Source of the DNA: Prosthecobacter vanneervenii
GTDB lineage: Bacteria > Verrucomicrobiota > Verrucomicrobiia > Verrucomicrobiales > Verrucomicrobiaceae
Direction: 5' to 3'
Length of the DNA: 64,000 nt
Assembly (NCBI RefSeq): GCF_014203095.1
Contig: NZ_JACHIG010000006.1
Span: 338,331 to 402,330 of the forward strand
Shown: positions 45,366 through 54,351 of the stretch, piece by piece
Layout of the letters: each line of letters begins with the position of its first letter
How positions within the stretch are numbered: the stretch's first letter is position 1
Notes under the pieces: model-generated
What the model saw: the letters and a program-made list of their open reading frames with translations, nothing else
What the model was told of the DNA's origin: nothing
Databases searched by the model: none
Position numbers and translations under genes: made by a program

Positions 45366-46586
45366 TTACTTCACATCGCGCCAGAGCCAGCGCAGCGCTT
45401 CAGGGAGCATGGGGGCCATGCCTTTGCTGCCGTGGAAGCACTGGGTCCAGTCGATGCGGAAGTCGTAGTCCTTGTATTTGAGTGCGGCGGCCATCTGCTT
45501 GTTGGCGATCGGCCAGTTGCCGAACTTGTTGTCGAGATCGTTCTCCCCATCGAGCAGATAGATGCGGAGGGGCTTGCGCTCGGCGAGGCGGATCATGGAG
45601 GGGTAGGCGTGGCCGCCTTTGAGATCGACGAATGAGCCGACCCAGGAGAGCACTTTGCGGAATTTGTCCGGGCGCTCCCAGGCAACGTTGAAGGAGCAGA
45701 TGCCGCCGGAGGAGCCGCCACCGATGGCCCAAGACTCGGGCTGGGGACGGAACTTTGTCTGATAGCGACTCTGCACCTCGGGCAGGATTTCATCGATCAA
45801 CATGCGTGAGTAGGCGTCTCCGAGGGAGTCGTATTCAAAGCCTCGGTTTGCGGCCTTGTCTCCGGGCTTTTGTTTCGGCTTGCGACCTGGATCAATGAAG
45901 ATGCCGACAGTGCGTGGCATCTGCTTTTTGTGGATGAGATTGTCGAAGACTACGGGAACACGCATGGAGCCGAGAGGATCGGCATGGCGGGTGCCATCCT
46001 GCCAGACCATGAGGCATGTTTCCTCCTGCGGCTGAAAACCAGAGGGGAGGTAAACGGTGACATCCCGCACGGTTTCGGGAAAGACCTTGCTGGTGCTCCA
46101 TTCAAATTTTTCGAGTCTGCCTTTCGGTACATCGGCGTGTGGGAGGCTGTCGGCGGTATACTCATAGTGCTCCACATGCACGGTGCCGGCCATGTGGGGC
46201 ATGCCTTCGGATTCCACACGGTAACCGGTCTCGGTGAAGTTTGGCATCTCGGTGACGAGCACCTGGAGGCCATCATCTCCTAGGGGAAGCATGTCGCCGA
46301 TGAGGGTGCCGTCCTGCTGCACGACGCGTGAAGGCTTGGGATCGATGACGGCCCAGGCGACTGTCGTGGCCTCGATCTTGGCTCCAGCCTTGCCCTGGGT
46401 GAGGTTTTGACGGCCAAAGAGGCGCATGATTTGATCATGCAATTTTTGCTGGCCTTCAGGCGTGGCAGTAAGCTTCAGCGCGGAAGCAATCTGCCGAGGG
46501 GTGATTGGCGGCTGTGCCCCTGACTTGTTTTGAGCCGAGGCCGAGGTGATGGAGAGAAGAAGCAGCGGAAGAATGACAGCACGCAT
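45366..46586 (-). CDS. Secreted esterase, enterochelin-esterase (Fes) type alpha/beta hydrolase
   Basis: Exported protein of 406 residues with a signal peptide (1-18). An N-terminal beta region (about 60-150) resembles the carbohydrate-binding-like module of Fes-type proteins, followed by a hydrolase domain beginning VTVYLPSGFQPQEETCLMVWQDG. The nucleophile serine is in AIGGGSSGGICSF; the acid is probably in YLLDGENDLDN and the histidine in CFHGSKG. Related secreted enzymes of planctomycetes and verrucomicrobia release feruloyl or acetyl groups from polysaccharides; the substrate here is unknown. No iron-uptake genes lie near, so a siderophore role is unlikely. Confidence 0.8.
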   Translation of the reverse strand: MRAVILPLLLLSITSASAQNKSGAQPPITPRQIASALKLTATPEGQQKLHDQIMRLFGRQNLTQGKAGAKIEATTVAWAVIDPKPSRVVQQDGTLIGDMLPLGDDGLQVLVTEMPNFTETGYRVESEGMPHMAGTVHVEHYEYTADSLPHADVPKGRLEKFEWSTSKVFPETVRDVTVYLPSGFQPQEETCLMVWQDGTRHADPLGSMRVPVVFDNLIHKKQMPRTVGIFIDPGRKPKQKPGDKAANRGFEYDSLGDAYSRMLIDEILPEVQSRYQTKFRPQPESWAIGGGSSGGICSFNVAWERPDKFRKVLSWVGSFVDLKGGHAYPSMIRLAERKPLRIYLLDGENDLDNKFGNWPIANKQMAAALKYKDYDFRIDWTQCFHGSKGMAPMLPEALRWLWRDVK

Positions 46587-46752
46587 GTGTCCGCCCTGTA
46601 ACGTGAACTAAGGTCAAAGAATATCGGCGATTTGTGCCAGGGGGAGGTTTGTGTTTCAGCCCTTTTGTCAGGGACTGATGGGGATGGGCCAGCCTCACTG
46701 GAGAAGCGCTTTCCAGATACGGTCAGTGCCGCGTGATCGCGGTCTTCTTAAA

Positions 46753-47463
46753 TCACAGAGCTGCGGTGTAGTGCGACTGAGTCATGGGAACGCCAGCGGT
46801 GCGGAGACGTGCTTCAATGCCGTCCATCATGGCGCGGACGTGGCGCCATTTGGTGCGGTCGCGCATGAGCTCCATGCTTTTTTCAAAGGAGCCCCACTGG
46901 ATGACCTCGATATCCACGTGGCGGACGCCCCAGTTATTCATCATAGAGCGGCTGGGCTTGTAGAGGTCGATGGTGCCCGTGCCGACGAGGGCGCTGCCGT
47001 AATCGTCCACCACATAGACGATGCCAGGCTGGCCGGAGATGCGAAAGACGGTGCCGACAGGATAGCGAGACCAGTCTGCCGCGGCGCTGCGGACGGTGCC
47101 GAAACGGAGATCGGTGCCGAGGGCACTTTTGACGCCGTAGGCGATGTGGTCGCTCTCGCTGTGTGTATAGGCGGTGGTGCGCACGCGCATCTGAGAACTG
47201 CGACTCATGGCCGAAGCGAGCATGAGCGGCGGGCGGGGCTCCTCAAGCATGAAGGTGTAGCGCTTGATAGCACTGGGACGAAAAGGCACGCTCATCGTCA
47301 ATGCCTTACGCACCTCATATTTGACTCCCGTTTGAAGTGGGGGGGCTTTTTTGGGAATCCCATTTCGAGCGGAGAACAACGGCTGCCCGGGCAGTGCGCA
47401 GGCTGAAAGGGTGACCAACAGAGCTCCGCAGAGGCCACAAGTGATCAAACGTGAGTTGTTCAT
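46753..47463 (-). CDS. 3D-domain lipoprotein (lytic-transglycosylase-like barrel)
   Basis: Lipoprotein of 236 residues. Signal peptide MNNSRLITCGLCGALLVTLSAC with lipobox LSAC. The C-terminal half is a 3D domain: RTTAYTHSES, then PVGTVFRISGQPGIVYVVDDYGS with DD, then TIDLYKPSRSMMNNWG and HVDIEVIQWG. The three aspartates of the name are at the DD pair and TID. The domain occurs in MltA and RpfB-type peptidoglycan enzymes. There is no separate catalytic domain, so it may bind or cut glycan by itself. It has an AT-rich promoter region upstream; the start at 47463 follows from the signal peptide (an open frame extends 18 codons upstream). Confidence 0.75.
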   Translation of the reverse strand: MNNSRLITCGLCGALLVTLSACALPGQPLFSARNGIPKKAPPLQTGVKYEVRKALTMSVPFRPSAIKRYTFMLEEPRPPLMLASAMSRSSQMRVRTTAYTHSESDHIAYGVKSALGTDLRFGTVRSAAADWSRYPVGTVFRISGQPGIVYVVDDYGSALVGTGTIDLYKPSRSMMNNWGVRHVDIEVIQWGSFEKSMELMRDRTKWRHVRAMMDGIEARLRTAGVPMTQSHYTAAL

Positions 47464-47488
47464 GGCTGGTTTTTTTGGAATTAGAAAC

Positions 47489-47517
47489 AACTTACCGTAA
47501 TTTTTATACATCTTCAA
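47489..47517 (-). promoter_or_regulatory. Predicted promoter in AT-rich island, 3D-domain gene
   Basis: On the minus strand, TTGAAG (47517-47512), 17 bases, TAAGTT (47494-47489), 25 bases before the ATG. The surrounding 47464-47580 is strongly AT-rich compared with the rest of the window, which may act as an UP element or be foreign DNA. Weak -10. Confidence 0.3.
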
Positions 47518-47611
47518 TATAAAAAGGATATTTTACATATTTATGAAACTTAATAGTTATTATTTTCCATAAATTCCAGCATGGAACACCCGATTGGGTG
47601 TAAGGGACGTG

Positions 47612-47629
47612 CGAGTTTTTTTAAACTCG
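47612..47629 (-). terminator. Possible hairpin downstream of rarA
   Basis: CGAGTTT (47612-47618), four-base loop, AAACTCG (47623-47629), 11 bases after the rarA stop. No T-run follows on the minus strand, so termination is doubtful. Confidence 0.25.
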
Positions 47630-47639
47630 GAATGGCTGC

Positions 47640-49007
47640 TTATTGGTCTGCGCCACCCTGCTCTTCCCAGAGCTTGCGCCAGTGATCGAGGCGTTCCTTG
47701 ATGCGGGCTTCCAAGCCGTTGGCCGTGGGATCGTAGTATTGGCGACCGCCTTCCAGGCAGCGCTGGGGTACGAAGCCGCCTTCGTAGTTGTGTGGATAGA
47801 GGTAGCCTTCGCCGTGGCCGAATTCCTTGGCGGCCTTTTTGTGGTGGGCGTCGCGGAGATGCTTGGGCACGGGGAGCGTGCGGCCGTTTTTTACATCGTC
47901 CAAAGCGGCATCGATGGCCATGTAGGCACGATTGCTCTTGGGCGCGGTGGCATTGTAAACGGTGGCGTGGGCGAGGATGATGCGGGCCTCCGGCATCCCG
48001 ATGAACTCGACAGCCTGCTGTGCAGCGACAGCGACGCGGAGGGCATTGCTGTCTGCCATGCCGATGTCCTCGCTGGCGGCGATGACGATGCGGCGGGCGA
48101 TGAAGCGGATGTCTTCACCGGCGTAGAGCATCTTGGCCAGCCAGTAGAGCGCGGCGTCGGGATCGGACGCGCGCATGCTTTTGATGAAGGCGCTGATGGT
48201 GTCGTAATGGGCATCGCCATCGCCATCATAGACGACGGTTTTTTGCTGCACGGACTCTTCAGCGGCTGCGAGGGTGATGACGATCTCTCCTGTTGCATCT
48301 GGCTGGGTGGAGAGCACGGCGAGTTCCAGAGCATTGAGGCAGCGGCGGGCATCACCATCGGCCACGGTGGCGAGGTGAAGCCGGGCGTCTGGCTCAATGC
48401 GGGCGTGCATGCTGCCGAGGCCGCGCTCGGAGTCTGCGAGTGCGCGGTCGATGAGGCCCTCGAGATCGGAAATGCCGAGCGGCTCCAGAGTGAAGACTTG
48501 GGACCGGCTGACGAGGGGGCTGTTGACGTAGAAGAAGGGATTGTGCGTGGTGGCGCCGATGAAGCGGAGGGTTCCGCGCTCCAGGTGCGGGAGGAGGACG
48601 TCCTGCTGCGCTTTGTTGAAGCGGTGGATCTCATCCACGAAGAGGATGGTGGTTTTGTTGTAAAGGCGGAGGTGGTGGCCGGCATTTTCGGCCTCCTTGC
48701 GGATGTCTGCCACGCTGCTCTCCACACCGCTGAGGGTGACAAAGCGGGACTTGGTCTCCTGAGAGATGATGTTGGCGAGGGTGGTCTTTCCCACTCCCGG
48801 CGGGCCGTAGAGAATGATGGACGAAAAGCGGTCTGCCTGAACGGCGCGGCGGAGTAGCTTTCCCTCGGCCAGGATGTGCTGCTGGCCGACGTATTCCGCC
48901 AGACTGCGCGGGCGCATGCGGGAGGCCAGCGGCGCGCCTGCATGATGCACCACAGCGGCCGCGCGTGGCGGCTCGGGTGGCGGGGAGGCAAAGAAGTCGT
49001 CGCTCAT
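47640..49007 (-). CDS. rarA: Replication-associated recombination protein A (MgsA/RarA AAA+ ATPase)
   Basis: AAA+ ATPase of 455 residues acting at stalled replication forks. Walker [10 protein letters not shown], Walker B and sensor [28 protein letters not shown] and the C-terminal tetramerisation part with [19 protein letters not shown] and [15 protein letters not shown] are diagnostic. [16 protein letters not shown] matches the family's N-terminus. The start at 49007 ([10 protein letters not shown]) is preferred; 15 more open codons precede it. It is divergent from the Rrf2 regulator with 92 bases between. Confidence 0.95.
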   Translation of the reverse strand: MSDDFFASPPPEPPRAAAVVHHAGAPLASRMRPRSLAEYVGQQHILAEGKLLRRAVQADRFSSIILYGPPGVGKTTLANIISQETKSRFVTLSGVESSVADIRKEAENAGHHLRLYNKTTILFVDEIHRFNKAQQDVLLPHLERGTLRFIGATTHNPFFYVNSPLVSRSQVFTLEPLGISDLEGLIDRALADSERGLGSMHARIEPDARLHLATVADGDARRCLNALELAVLSTQPDATGEIVITLAAAEESVQQKTVVYDGDGDAHYDTISAFIKSMRASDPDAALYWLAKMLYAGEDIRFIARRIVIAASEDIGMADSNALRVAVAAQQAVEFIGMPEARIILAHATVYNATAPKSNRAYMAIDAALDDVKNGRTLPVPKHLRDAHHKKAAKEFGHGEGYLYPHNYEGGFVPQRCLEGGRQYYDPTANGLEARIKERLDHWRKLWEEQGGADQ

Positions 49008-49099
49008 GCGGAGGGCAGCGGGATGAATGACGCGGAAAGGGCACGGCGGCAAATCGCAGTTTGCACCGGGGCGGGTTTCATGCTCGGTAAGGCTCCAAG

Positions 49100-49507
49100 A
49101 TGAAGATCTCCAAAAAAGCCGAATATGCCCTCCGCGCCCTGGTGGCGATGGGGCGTGAGCGCGAGGGGACGAACTTCTCCATCCAGGATCTGGCCAGCAA
49201 GGAGCACATCCCGCTGAAGTTTCTGGAGCAGATCCTGTTGGCGCTGAAAAACGGCGGCCTGCTGCGCAGCAAGCGCGGCGTGGGCGGCGGCTACCAGCTG
49301 GTCACGCATCCGGCGCGCATCACGCTGGGGGAGGTGGTGACGCTTTTTGACGGGCCTTTTGATCCGGTGCCTGGAGCGGAGCACGATGCACTGGGGCAGG
49401 TGTTTGGCGGGCTGCGGGATCAGGTGACGCAGTGGTTTGCGGAGAACACCATCGCGCACATCATCTCCAAGGAGCAGCCACGCGGGGCGGTGTCGTTTGA
49501 CATTTGA
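49100..49507 (+). CDS. Rrf2-family transcriptional regulator without cysteines
   Basis: DNA-binding protein of 135 residues. The winged helix-turn-helix is clear: KAEYALRALVAM, FSIQDLASKEHIPLKFLEQI, then GGLLRSKRGVGGGYQL. IscR and NsrR members hold an iron-sulfur cluster on three conserved cysteines in the C-terminal part; this protein contains no cysteine at all, so it cannot sense by that cluster. It thus resembles CymR-like or uncharacterised members. It converges on the YeiH-family transporter, with 31 bases between, and CymR-type proteins control sulfur metabolism, so the pair may be related; this is inference only. Confidence 0.85.
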   Translation: MKISKKAEYALRALVAMGREREGTNFSIQDLASKEHIPLKFLEQILLALKNGGLLRSKRGVGGGYQLVTHPARITLGEVVTLFDGPFDPVPGAEHDALGQVFGGLRDQVTQWFAENTIAHIISKEQPRGAVSFDI

Positions 49508-49538
49508 ATGAGCGATGGGCCACGCAGCCACCTGAGCC

Positions 49539-50846
49539 TCACTTGCCGCTGAAGAGCCATATGGCGAGCAGGAGCGTCCAGAGGATGTTGAAGGCCTGGC
49601 CGCCGAGGAAGGCGAGAGCGGGCCTGCCACCGCCGAGCTTGAAGAGATCGCCGATTCGGGTTTCGAGGCCGATGCAGACGAAGGCGGCGGCGAACCAGAC
49701 CTCGCGCAGGCCTTTGAGAGGCTTGGCGGCGGCCTCTGCGACAGCCGGAGGCACGAAGTAGGAGAACACGACGGAGGCGATGACAAAGCCGATGACGAAC
49801 TTGGGGAAGCGCTCCCAGATGAGGCCGACGGAGGGCTTTTTTCCCTGGTGAGCCCCATCTTTGCCACCGCGCATGGTCCACCAGATGGAGAGGATGAAGG
49901 CAGCGACGCCTATGAGGACGTTTTGGGAGAGCTTGACGATGACACCGACCTTGGTGGCATTTTTGCCCACCTGCTCTGTGGCAGCGGCGACGGAGCCGCT
50001 GGTGTCCAGCGTGCCGCCGATCCAGGCGCCGCCGACGGCCTCAGAGAGGCCCATGGACTTGATGGCCCAAGGCATGGCCACCATCATGGGCACAGCACAG
50101 AGGAGAACGATGGAGGTCACATAGGAGAGTTTTTTGCGGTCGCCCTGAATGGCGCCACAGGCGGCGATGGCGGCGGAGACGCCGCAGATGGAAACGGCGG
50201 TGGAGAGCATGACGCCGAACTCGTCATCGACCTTCAGTTTGCGAGCGATGAAGTAGCATACATACCAGACCACCGGAATGACGAGCGCGGCCTGGATGAG
50301 GCCGGGGAAGCCCGCCTTCATCATCTCCGGGAGGAGAATGGTTGCGCCGAGGAGCACGATGCCGACTTTGATAAAAAACTCGGTGCGGATGGCTTCGCGA
50401 AGCCACTCGGGCACTGGAAGCAGGTGGCTCCAGATCAGGCCGAGGCCAAGGGCAAAAACGACGTACTCGAGCCCCCAGGCCTTGATGCCTGCGTGGGCGG
50501 CGATCCACTGCGAGAACCAGCCAAGGATAAACACCACCACAGCCCCGATGAGGAAGGAACCGATTTTTTTCCCCAGAGAGGCTGCGAGAGCTAGGCCCGA
50601 GATGCCGAGAAACACCGCCAGCAGAACAGCGCTGACAGCAAAGTTGTCGGGCGTAAAGGCCTTCGAAACATCCGCCATGCCGCTCCAGCCCCAGGCAGGC
50701 AGCTTGGGGCTCCAGCCGCTGCCGACTGCGATGAGGACGGGCAGTGCGGCCAGGACGGCCAGCCAGTCTTCATTTTGCCACCAGTGTGAAGGTGGGGTTC
50801 CAGGAGTGGGGTAGGCGGAGTCTGAGGCGGCGGAGTTGGCTGGCAT
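49539..50846 (-). CDS. YeiH-family putative sulfate/anion exporter (UPF0324)
   Basis: Polytopic inner-membrane protein of 435 residues, around ten predicted helices. The family signatures are VGIVLLGATILLP, STAVSICGVSAAIAACGAI and GGAWIGGTLDTSGSVAAATE, with a C-terminal AFVCIGLETRIGDL. The YeiH/PF03601 family is annotated as a possible sulfate or sulfonate-related exporter; direct function is not established. The start at 50846 (MPANSAAS) is preferred over an in-frame ATG at 50894 because the upstream stretch is part of the neighbour's terminator. It is preceded by the intrinsic terminator at 50853-50886. Confidence 0.86.
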   Translation of the reverse strand: MPANSAASDSAYPTPGTPPSHWWQNEDWLAVLAALPVLIAVGSGWSPKLPAWGWSGMADVSKAFTPDNFAVSAVLLAVFLGISGLALAASLGKKIGSFLIGAVVVFILGWFSQWIAAHAGIKAWGLEYVVFALGLGLIWSHLLPVPEWLREAIRTEFFIKVGIVLLGATILLPEMMKAGFPGLIQAALVIPVVWYVCYFIARKLKVDDEFGVMLSTAVSICGVSAAIAACGAIQGDRKKLSYVTSIVLLCAVPMMVAMPWAIKSMGLSEAVGGAWIGGTLDTSGSVAAATEQVGKNATKVGVIVKLSQNVLIGVAAFILSIWWTMRGGKDGAHQGKKPSVGLIWERFPKFVIGFVIASVVFSYFVPPAVAEAAAKPLKGLREVWFAAAFVCIGLETRIGDLFKLGGGRPALAFLGGQAFNILWTLLLAIWLFSGK

Positions 50847-50852
50847 GGAAAT

Positions 50853-50886
50853 AAAAAAAATCGCGGCGGTTATACCGCCGCGATTT
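50853..50886 (-). terminator. Rho-independent terminator of the glycine-zipper lipoprotein gene
   Basis: A 13-bp stem, with arms at 50858-50870 and 50874-50886 (AAATCGCGGCGGT and its complement), loop TAT, followed on the minus strand by a run of eight T in all, five beyond the stem. It lies 27 bases after the lipoprotein stop and just before the transporter start. Confidence 0.9.
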
Positions 50887-50912
50887 AAACGCATCTTGGA
50901 AGGCCGATTTTA

Positions 50913-51377
50913 CTACCAGCCGCCAAAGGCATAGGGATTGTTCCCCATCTGAGGGCCGTAACCATTACCCGGATAGTAGCTGCTTGGCTGGTTGTAGCCG
51001 TAGCCGGGATTGCGATTGTAGCTGGGAGCGCAGTTGGGCTGGCTGTAGCTAGGCTGTGAGTAGTAGCCCTGTGGCGGGCAGGCGCGCTGGCTGTTTCCGA
51101 CCATGCTGCCGGCCAGTGCACCCAGCACCCCGCCGATGGCGGCACCTTCCAAGCCACGGTGGCTTTGGTTTCCAATGATGCCACCCGCGCCAGCGCCGAT
51201 CAGCGCACCGGCGACGGTGCTGTTGGCGGAGGAGCGCCCGTAGCCACCGCCGTAGCCGCTATTGTAGCCGTAACCGCCGCCCCCGTAGCCATAGCCGTAG
51301 GGATCTGCACAGGAGGTCAGGCCGAGGCTCAGCAGGAGAGTTCCAAAGGTGAGCGAACGAACAAACGAAGTCTTCAT
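50913..51377 (-). CDS. Glycine-zipper lipoprotein, Tyr/Gly-rich
   Basis: Lipoprotein of 154 residues. Signal peptide with lipobox LTSC and lipidated cysteine 23. A Gly/Tyr-rich stretch (GYGYGGGGYGYNSGYGGGYG) is followed by a 2TM glycine zipper, STVAGALIGAGAGGIIGN and GAAIGGVLGALAGSMVGN, and a Tyr/Pro/Asn-rich tail. Proteins of this kind (SlyB and Rick-17kDa type) are outer-membrane lipoproteins that stiffen or organise the envelope. The ATG at 51377 fits the signal peptide; the frame is open a further 34 codons. It has its own strong terminator, suggesting high expression. Divergent from the FAD oxidoreductase. Confidence 0.82.
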   Translation of the reverse strand: MKTSFVRSLTFGTLLLSLGLTSCADPYGYGYGGGGYGYNSGYGGGYGRSSANSTVAGALIGAGAGGIIGNQSHRGLEGAAIGGVLGALAGSMVGNSQRACPPQGYYSQPSYSQPNCAPSYNRNPGYGYNQPSSYYPGNGYGPQMGNNPYAFGGW

Positions 51378-51512
51378 AGGGTGGTGAGGTGAATCTTGTC
51401 CTGCAGTCTGACGCCCGCCGCTGCAGAGTATTCGATTATTTTTTGCACAGCCCGGTCTAAAGTATCGCCACAGTTGCAAAAGAGCTGCGTCTGCGGCTGG
51501 ATGCGCGCCACC

Positions 51513-53594
51513 ATGAAGCTCTTCCCAGCCCTCCTGATTTCCACCCTGGCCGCCTTTGCCCCGCTCGGGGCGGCAGATTCGTATGACATCGTAGTGTACG
51601 GCGGCTCCTCAGGCGGCATCACGGCGGCAATCCAGGCAGCGCGCATGGGCAAGACAGCGGTGCTGATTGAACCGACCAAGTTTCTCGGCGGCCTGACCAC
51701 GGGCGGGCTCGGGGCGACAGACATCGGCAACAAGAAGGCCATCGGCGGCATGTCGCGGGAGTTTTACGCGAATGTGTTCAAGTATTACAACGACGCGGCA
51801 AAGTGGCAGCACCAGACGCGCACGGAGTACTTCGCCAAAAAGCAGCATGGCAACACTGGCACGGAAGACACGATGTGGACCTTTGAGCCGCATGCGGCCA
51901 CGGAGATCTATGACGCGATGCTGGCCACGGTGAAGGACAAGGTGAAGGTGGTCTTCAGCGAGCGACTGGACCTCAAAAAAGGCGTGGTCAAACAGGGCAC
52001 CCAGATCACAAAGATCATCATGGAAAGCGGTCGCGCCTTTGAAGGGAAGATGTTCATCGACGCCACCTATGAGGGTGACTTGATGGCAAAGGCGGGTGTG
52101 AGCTATGCCGTGGGCCGCGAGGCAAATGCGCAGTTTGGCGAGACGATCAACGGCGTGCAGAAGGTCAAAACCATCCACCATCAGTTCATCAAAAATGTGG
52201 ACCCTTATGTGAAACCCGGTGATCCAAAGAGCGGTGTGCTGCCTGGCATTGATCCCGGCGACATCGGCGAAGATGAAAGCGGCGACCGCAAGCTTCAGGC
52301 CTACAACTTCCGCATGTGCACCACCGATGTGCCGGAAAACCGCCGCGCCTGGGAGAAGCCTGCGAATTATGACGAGAAGTGGTTTGAACTGGCGCTGCGC
52401 AATGTGGAGGCCGGAGACGAGCGCATCTCCTGGGCCCCCACCTGGATGCCAAACCGCAAGACGGACACGAACAACAACTTTGCCGTCAGCACGGACTTCA
52501 TCGGTCAGAACTTTGAGTATCCAGACGCCGATTACGAGACGCGCGCCAAGATCTGGAAAGCACATGAGGACTGGCAGAAGGGCCTGATGTGGACCTATGC
52601 GCACCACCCCCGCGTGCCGGAAAAGATCCGCGCCGCCTATCAAAAGCTGGGATTGGCGAAGGATGAGTTTAAGGACAACGACAACTGGCCGCGCCAGCTC
52701 TACGTGCGTGAAGCGCGCCGCATGATCGGCGGCTATGTGATGAGCGAGAAGAACTGCAAGCGCCGCGAGATCGTGGAGGACAGCGTGGGCATGGGTGCCT
52801 ACAACATGGACTCGCACAACGTGCAGCGCTACATCACCAAGGAAGGCTTCGTGCGCAATGAGGGGGACATCCAGATCGGCACGCGTCCGTACCCGATCAG
52901 CTATCGCAGCATCACGCCGAAGGCTGAGGAGTGCACCAACCTGTTGGTGCCTGTTTGCCTCAGCGCCACGCACATTGCGTACGGCAGCATCCGCATGGAG
53001 CCTGTGTTCATGGTCATGGGCCAGAGCGCGGCTACGGCGGCGGTGATCGCGATTGAGAGCGGCAAGGCGCTGCAGCAGATCGACTACGCCAAGCTGAAGG
53101 AGAAGATGCTGGCGGATGGGCAGGTGCTCGACTTTGAATCACCGCCCGTGCCGGAGCACGTCTCCATCAGCAAGGAAAAGCTGGGCGGCATCGTGGTGGA
53201 TGACAGCGAAGCTGAGCTGACCGGCTTCACCTCCGAAGGCCACACCACGCCGGGCTTTGTGGGCCAGGGCTACCGCCATGATGGAGACACTGCCAAAGGA
53301 GAGCAGAAAGCGCGCTTCACTCCGGATCTGCCTTCAGCTGGGAAATACCGCGTGGCCATCACCTACACCGCGCTGGCCAACCGCGCGGACAAGGTGCCTG
53401 TGGTGGTTCATTTCGCAGGCGGAGAAAAGACGGTGATCGTGGATCAGAAGAAGAAAGCCCCTGAAAGAGACGTGCTGCTGCCGCTGGGAACATTCTCTTT
53501 TGAGAAAGGAAAAGCCGGATGGGTTGAGATCCGTAATGAAGGCACCAAGGGCCACGTCATCATTGATGCGGCGCAGTGGGTGATGGAAAAGTAA
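51513..53594 (+). CDS. Secreted FAD-dependent oxidoreductase with golvesin-like C-terminal domain
   Basis: Exported protein of 693 residues: signal peptide (1-21), an FAD-binding domain of the PF12831 type with VVYGGSSGGITAAIQAAR and KTAVLIEPTKFLGG, the family hallmark FIDATYEGDLMAKAGVSY, and late QSAATAAVIAI. The C-terminal 150 residues form a golvesin/Xly-like domain: GKYRVAITYTALANRADKVP and FSFEKGKAGWVEIRNEGTKG, ending VIIDAAQWV, a carbohydrate-binding-like sandwich seen in large secreted proteins of these phyla. The substrate is unknown, perhaps a glycan-derived compound. Start chosen at the ATG before the signal peptide; the frame is open 39 codons upstream. Confidence 0.88.
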   Translation: MKLFPALLISTLAAFAPLGAADSYDIVVYGGSSGGITAAIQAARMGKTAVLIEPTKFLGGLTTGGLGATDIGNKKAIGGMSREFYANVFKYYNDAAKWQHQTRTEYFAKKQHGNTGTEDTMWTFEPHAATEIYDAMLATVKDKVKVVFSERLDLKKGVVKQGTQITKIIMESGRAFEGKMFIDATYEGDLMAKAGVSYAVGREANAQFGETINGVQKVKTIHHQFIKNVDPYVKPGDPKSGVLPGIDPGDIGEDESGDRKLQAYNFRMCTTDVPENRRAWEKPANYDEKWFELALRNVEAGDERISWAPTWMPNRKTDTNNNFAVSTDFIGQNFEYPDADYETRAKIWKAHEDWQKGLMWTYAHHPRVPEKIRAAYQKLGLAKDEFKDNDNWPRQLYVREARRMIGGYVMSEKNCKRREIVEDSVGMGAYNMDSHNVQRYITKEGFVRNEGDIQIGTRPYPISYRSITPKAEECTNLLVPVCLSATHIAYGSIRMEPVFMVMGQSAATAAVIAIESGKALQQIDYAKLKEKMLADGQVLDFESPPVPEHVSISKEKLGGIVVDDSEAELTGFTSEGHTTPGFVGQGYRHDGDTAKGEQKARFTPDLPSAGKYRVAITYTALANRADKVPVVVHFAGGEKTVIVDQKKKAPERDVLLPLGTFSFEKGKAGWVEIRNEGTKGHVIIDAAQWVMEK

Positions 53595-53669
53595 TACCAC
53601 GCACAGCTTGCAACGGGTCTCATGGGGGAAGCGTGCATCCCATGCGGCCACCCAATGCTCTGGCGTAGA

Positions 53670-53686
53670 GGGATCGTCCCGATCCC
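53670..53686. repeat. Short palindrome with loop TCC
   Basis: GGGATCG-TCC-CGATCCC, a 7-bp stem in the 277-base convergent gap 53595-53871, which otherwise shows nothing I can support. The TCC loop resembles that of the hairpin at 31804. Confidence 0.4.
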
Positions 53687-53871
53687 ACACGCTCACGCAT
53701 CGCCCAGAGCTTTTGCGTCTCCACAAAGCCGAGCCTTCTGCATCGTCCAACACCATCGCACATCCGCGAACCCGCTGCAGGTGGGGGGATCAAGATGATT
53801 CCCCTCCTTCGGCTCGTACCACTACCTGAATTCTTGCCTGAGTCAGGGACAGGTCCGCGCCGCAGGCGGCA

Positions 53872-54351
53872 TTACTCTTCCGCAGCGCCCTCTTCTCCAT
53901 GTCCTTCCTCCGCCATGCGCTGGATGGTGGCACTGAGGAGGTCGATGTAGCCTTGCACATCCATGCTCTCAGGTTCCGGTTCGCCGCGCACGGCGTAGAG
54001 CCAGCCCTGCTCGTAGGGATCGCTGCGGACGATGCAGGCATCCACTTTCAGCTCGGGATTGCCACCGGCGAAGGCACCGTTCATCACGCAATAAACGTCG
54101 GATGCTGCCTTGAAGCCTTCCACCCAGCCGATGTTGTCGCCGGGTGTCACCTTGGCTCCGTCTCCGGGCTTCCATTCGCAATCGACGAGCTCACCCAGCA
54201 TGCGGGTGGCGAATTTGGTGAAGCCCACGCGCCACACTCCCGGCTGACCTTCCACCGGAGCCATCCAGTAGTGCGAGCGTGAATAGCGGAAGGTGTCTGG
54301 AAAGCGTGCGGAAAAACGAGCGTGCTTGAAACGGACGAAGTTGAGCGGCAT
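53872..54351 (-). CDS. GcvH-like lipoyl-domain protein
   Basis: Protein of 159 residues resembling the H protein of the glycine cleavage system. RYSRSHYWM, GVWRVGFTKFATRMLGELV and NIGWVEGFKAASDVYCVMNG match the H-protein pattern, with the lipoyl-accepting lysine at K81 in EGFKAASD. The last segment SDPYEQGWLYAVRG also fits. Differences from standard GcvH: VMNGAFAGGNPEL in place of the usual PVSGEV stretch, and an acidic C-terminal tail. No gcvT, gcvP or lipoylation genes lie near. It lies 113 bases after the ABCG-like transporter on the same strand. Whether it is lipoylated or has taken another role is open. Confidence 0.78.
   Translation of the reverse strand: MPLNFVRFKHARFSARFPDTFRYSRSHYWMAPVEGQPGVWRVGFTKFATRMLGELVDCEWKPGDGAKVTPGDNIGWVEGFKAASDVYCVMNGAFAGGNPELKVDACIVRSDPYEQGWLYAVRGEPEPESMDVQGYIDLLSATIQRMAEEGHGEEGAAEE

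Noticed and set aside
45366..46586. Enterochelin-esterase similarity as evidence of a siderophore locus
   Set aside because: There is no receptor, transporter or synthesis gene nearby; the fold is common among secreted carbohydrate esterases.
46729..46742. CCGCG-TGAT-CGCGG considered as a terminator of the 3D-domain gene
   Set aside because: Only a 5-bp stem and no T-run on the minus strand.
47643..48857. Open frame of 404 codons antisense to rarA
   Set aside because: Gly/Ala/Asp/Glu-rich shadow of a GC-rich gene; no recognisable domain.
51609..52973. Open frame of 454 codons antisense to the FAD oxidoreductase gene
   Set aside because: Composition is typical of a shadow frame (His/Ala/Leu/Val-rich, no motif), while the opposite strand shows a complete conserved enzyme.
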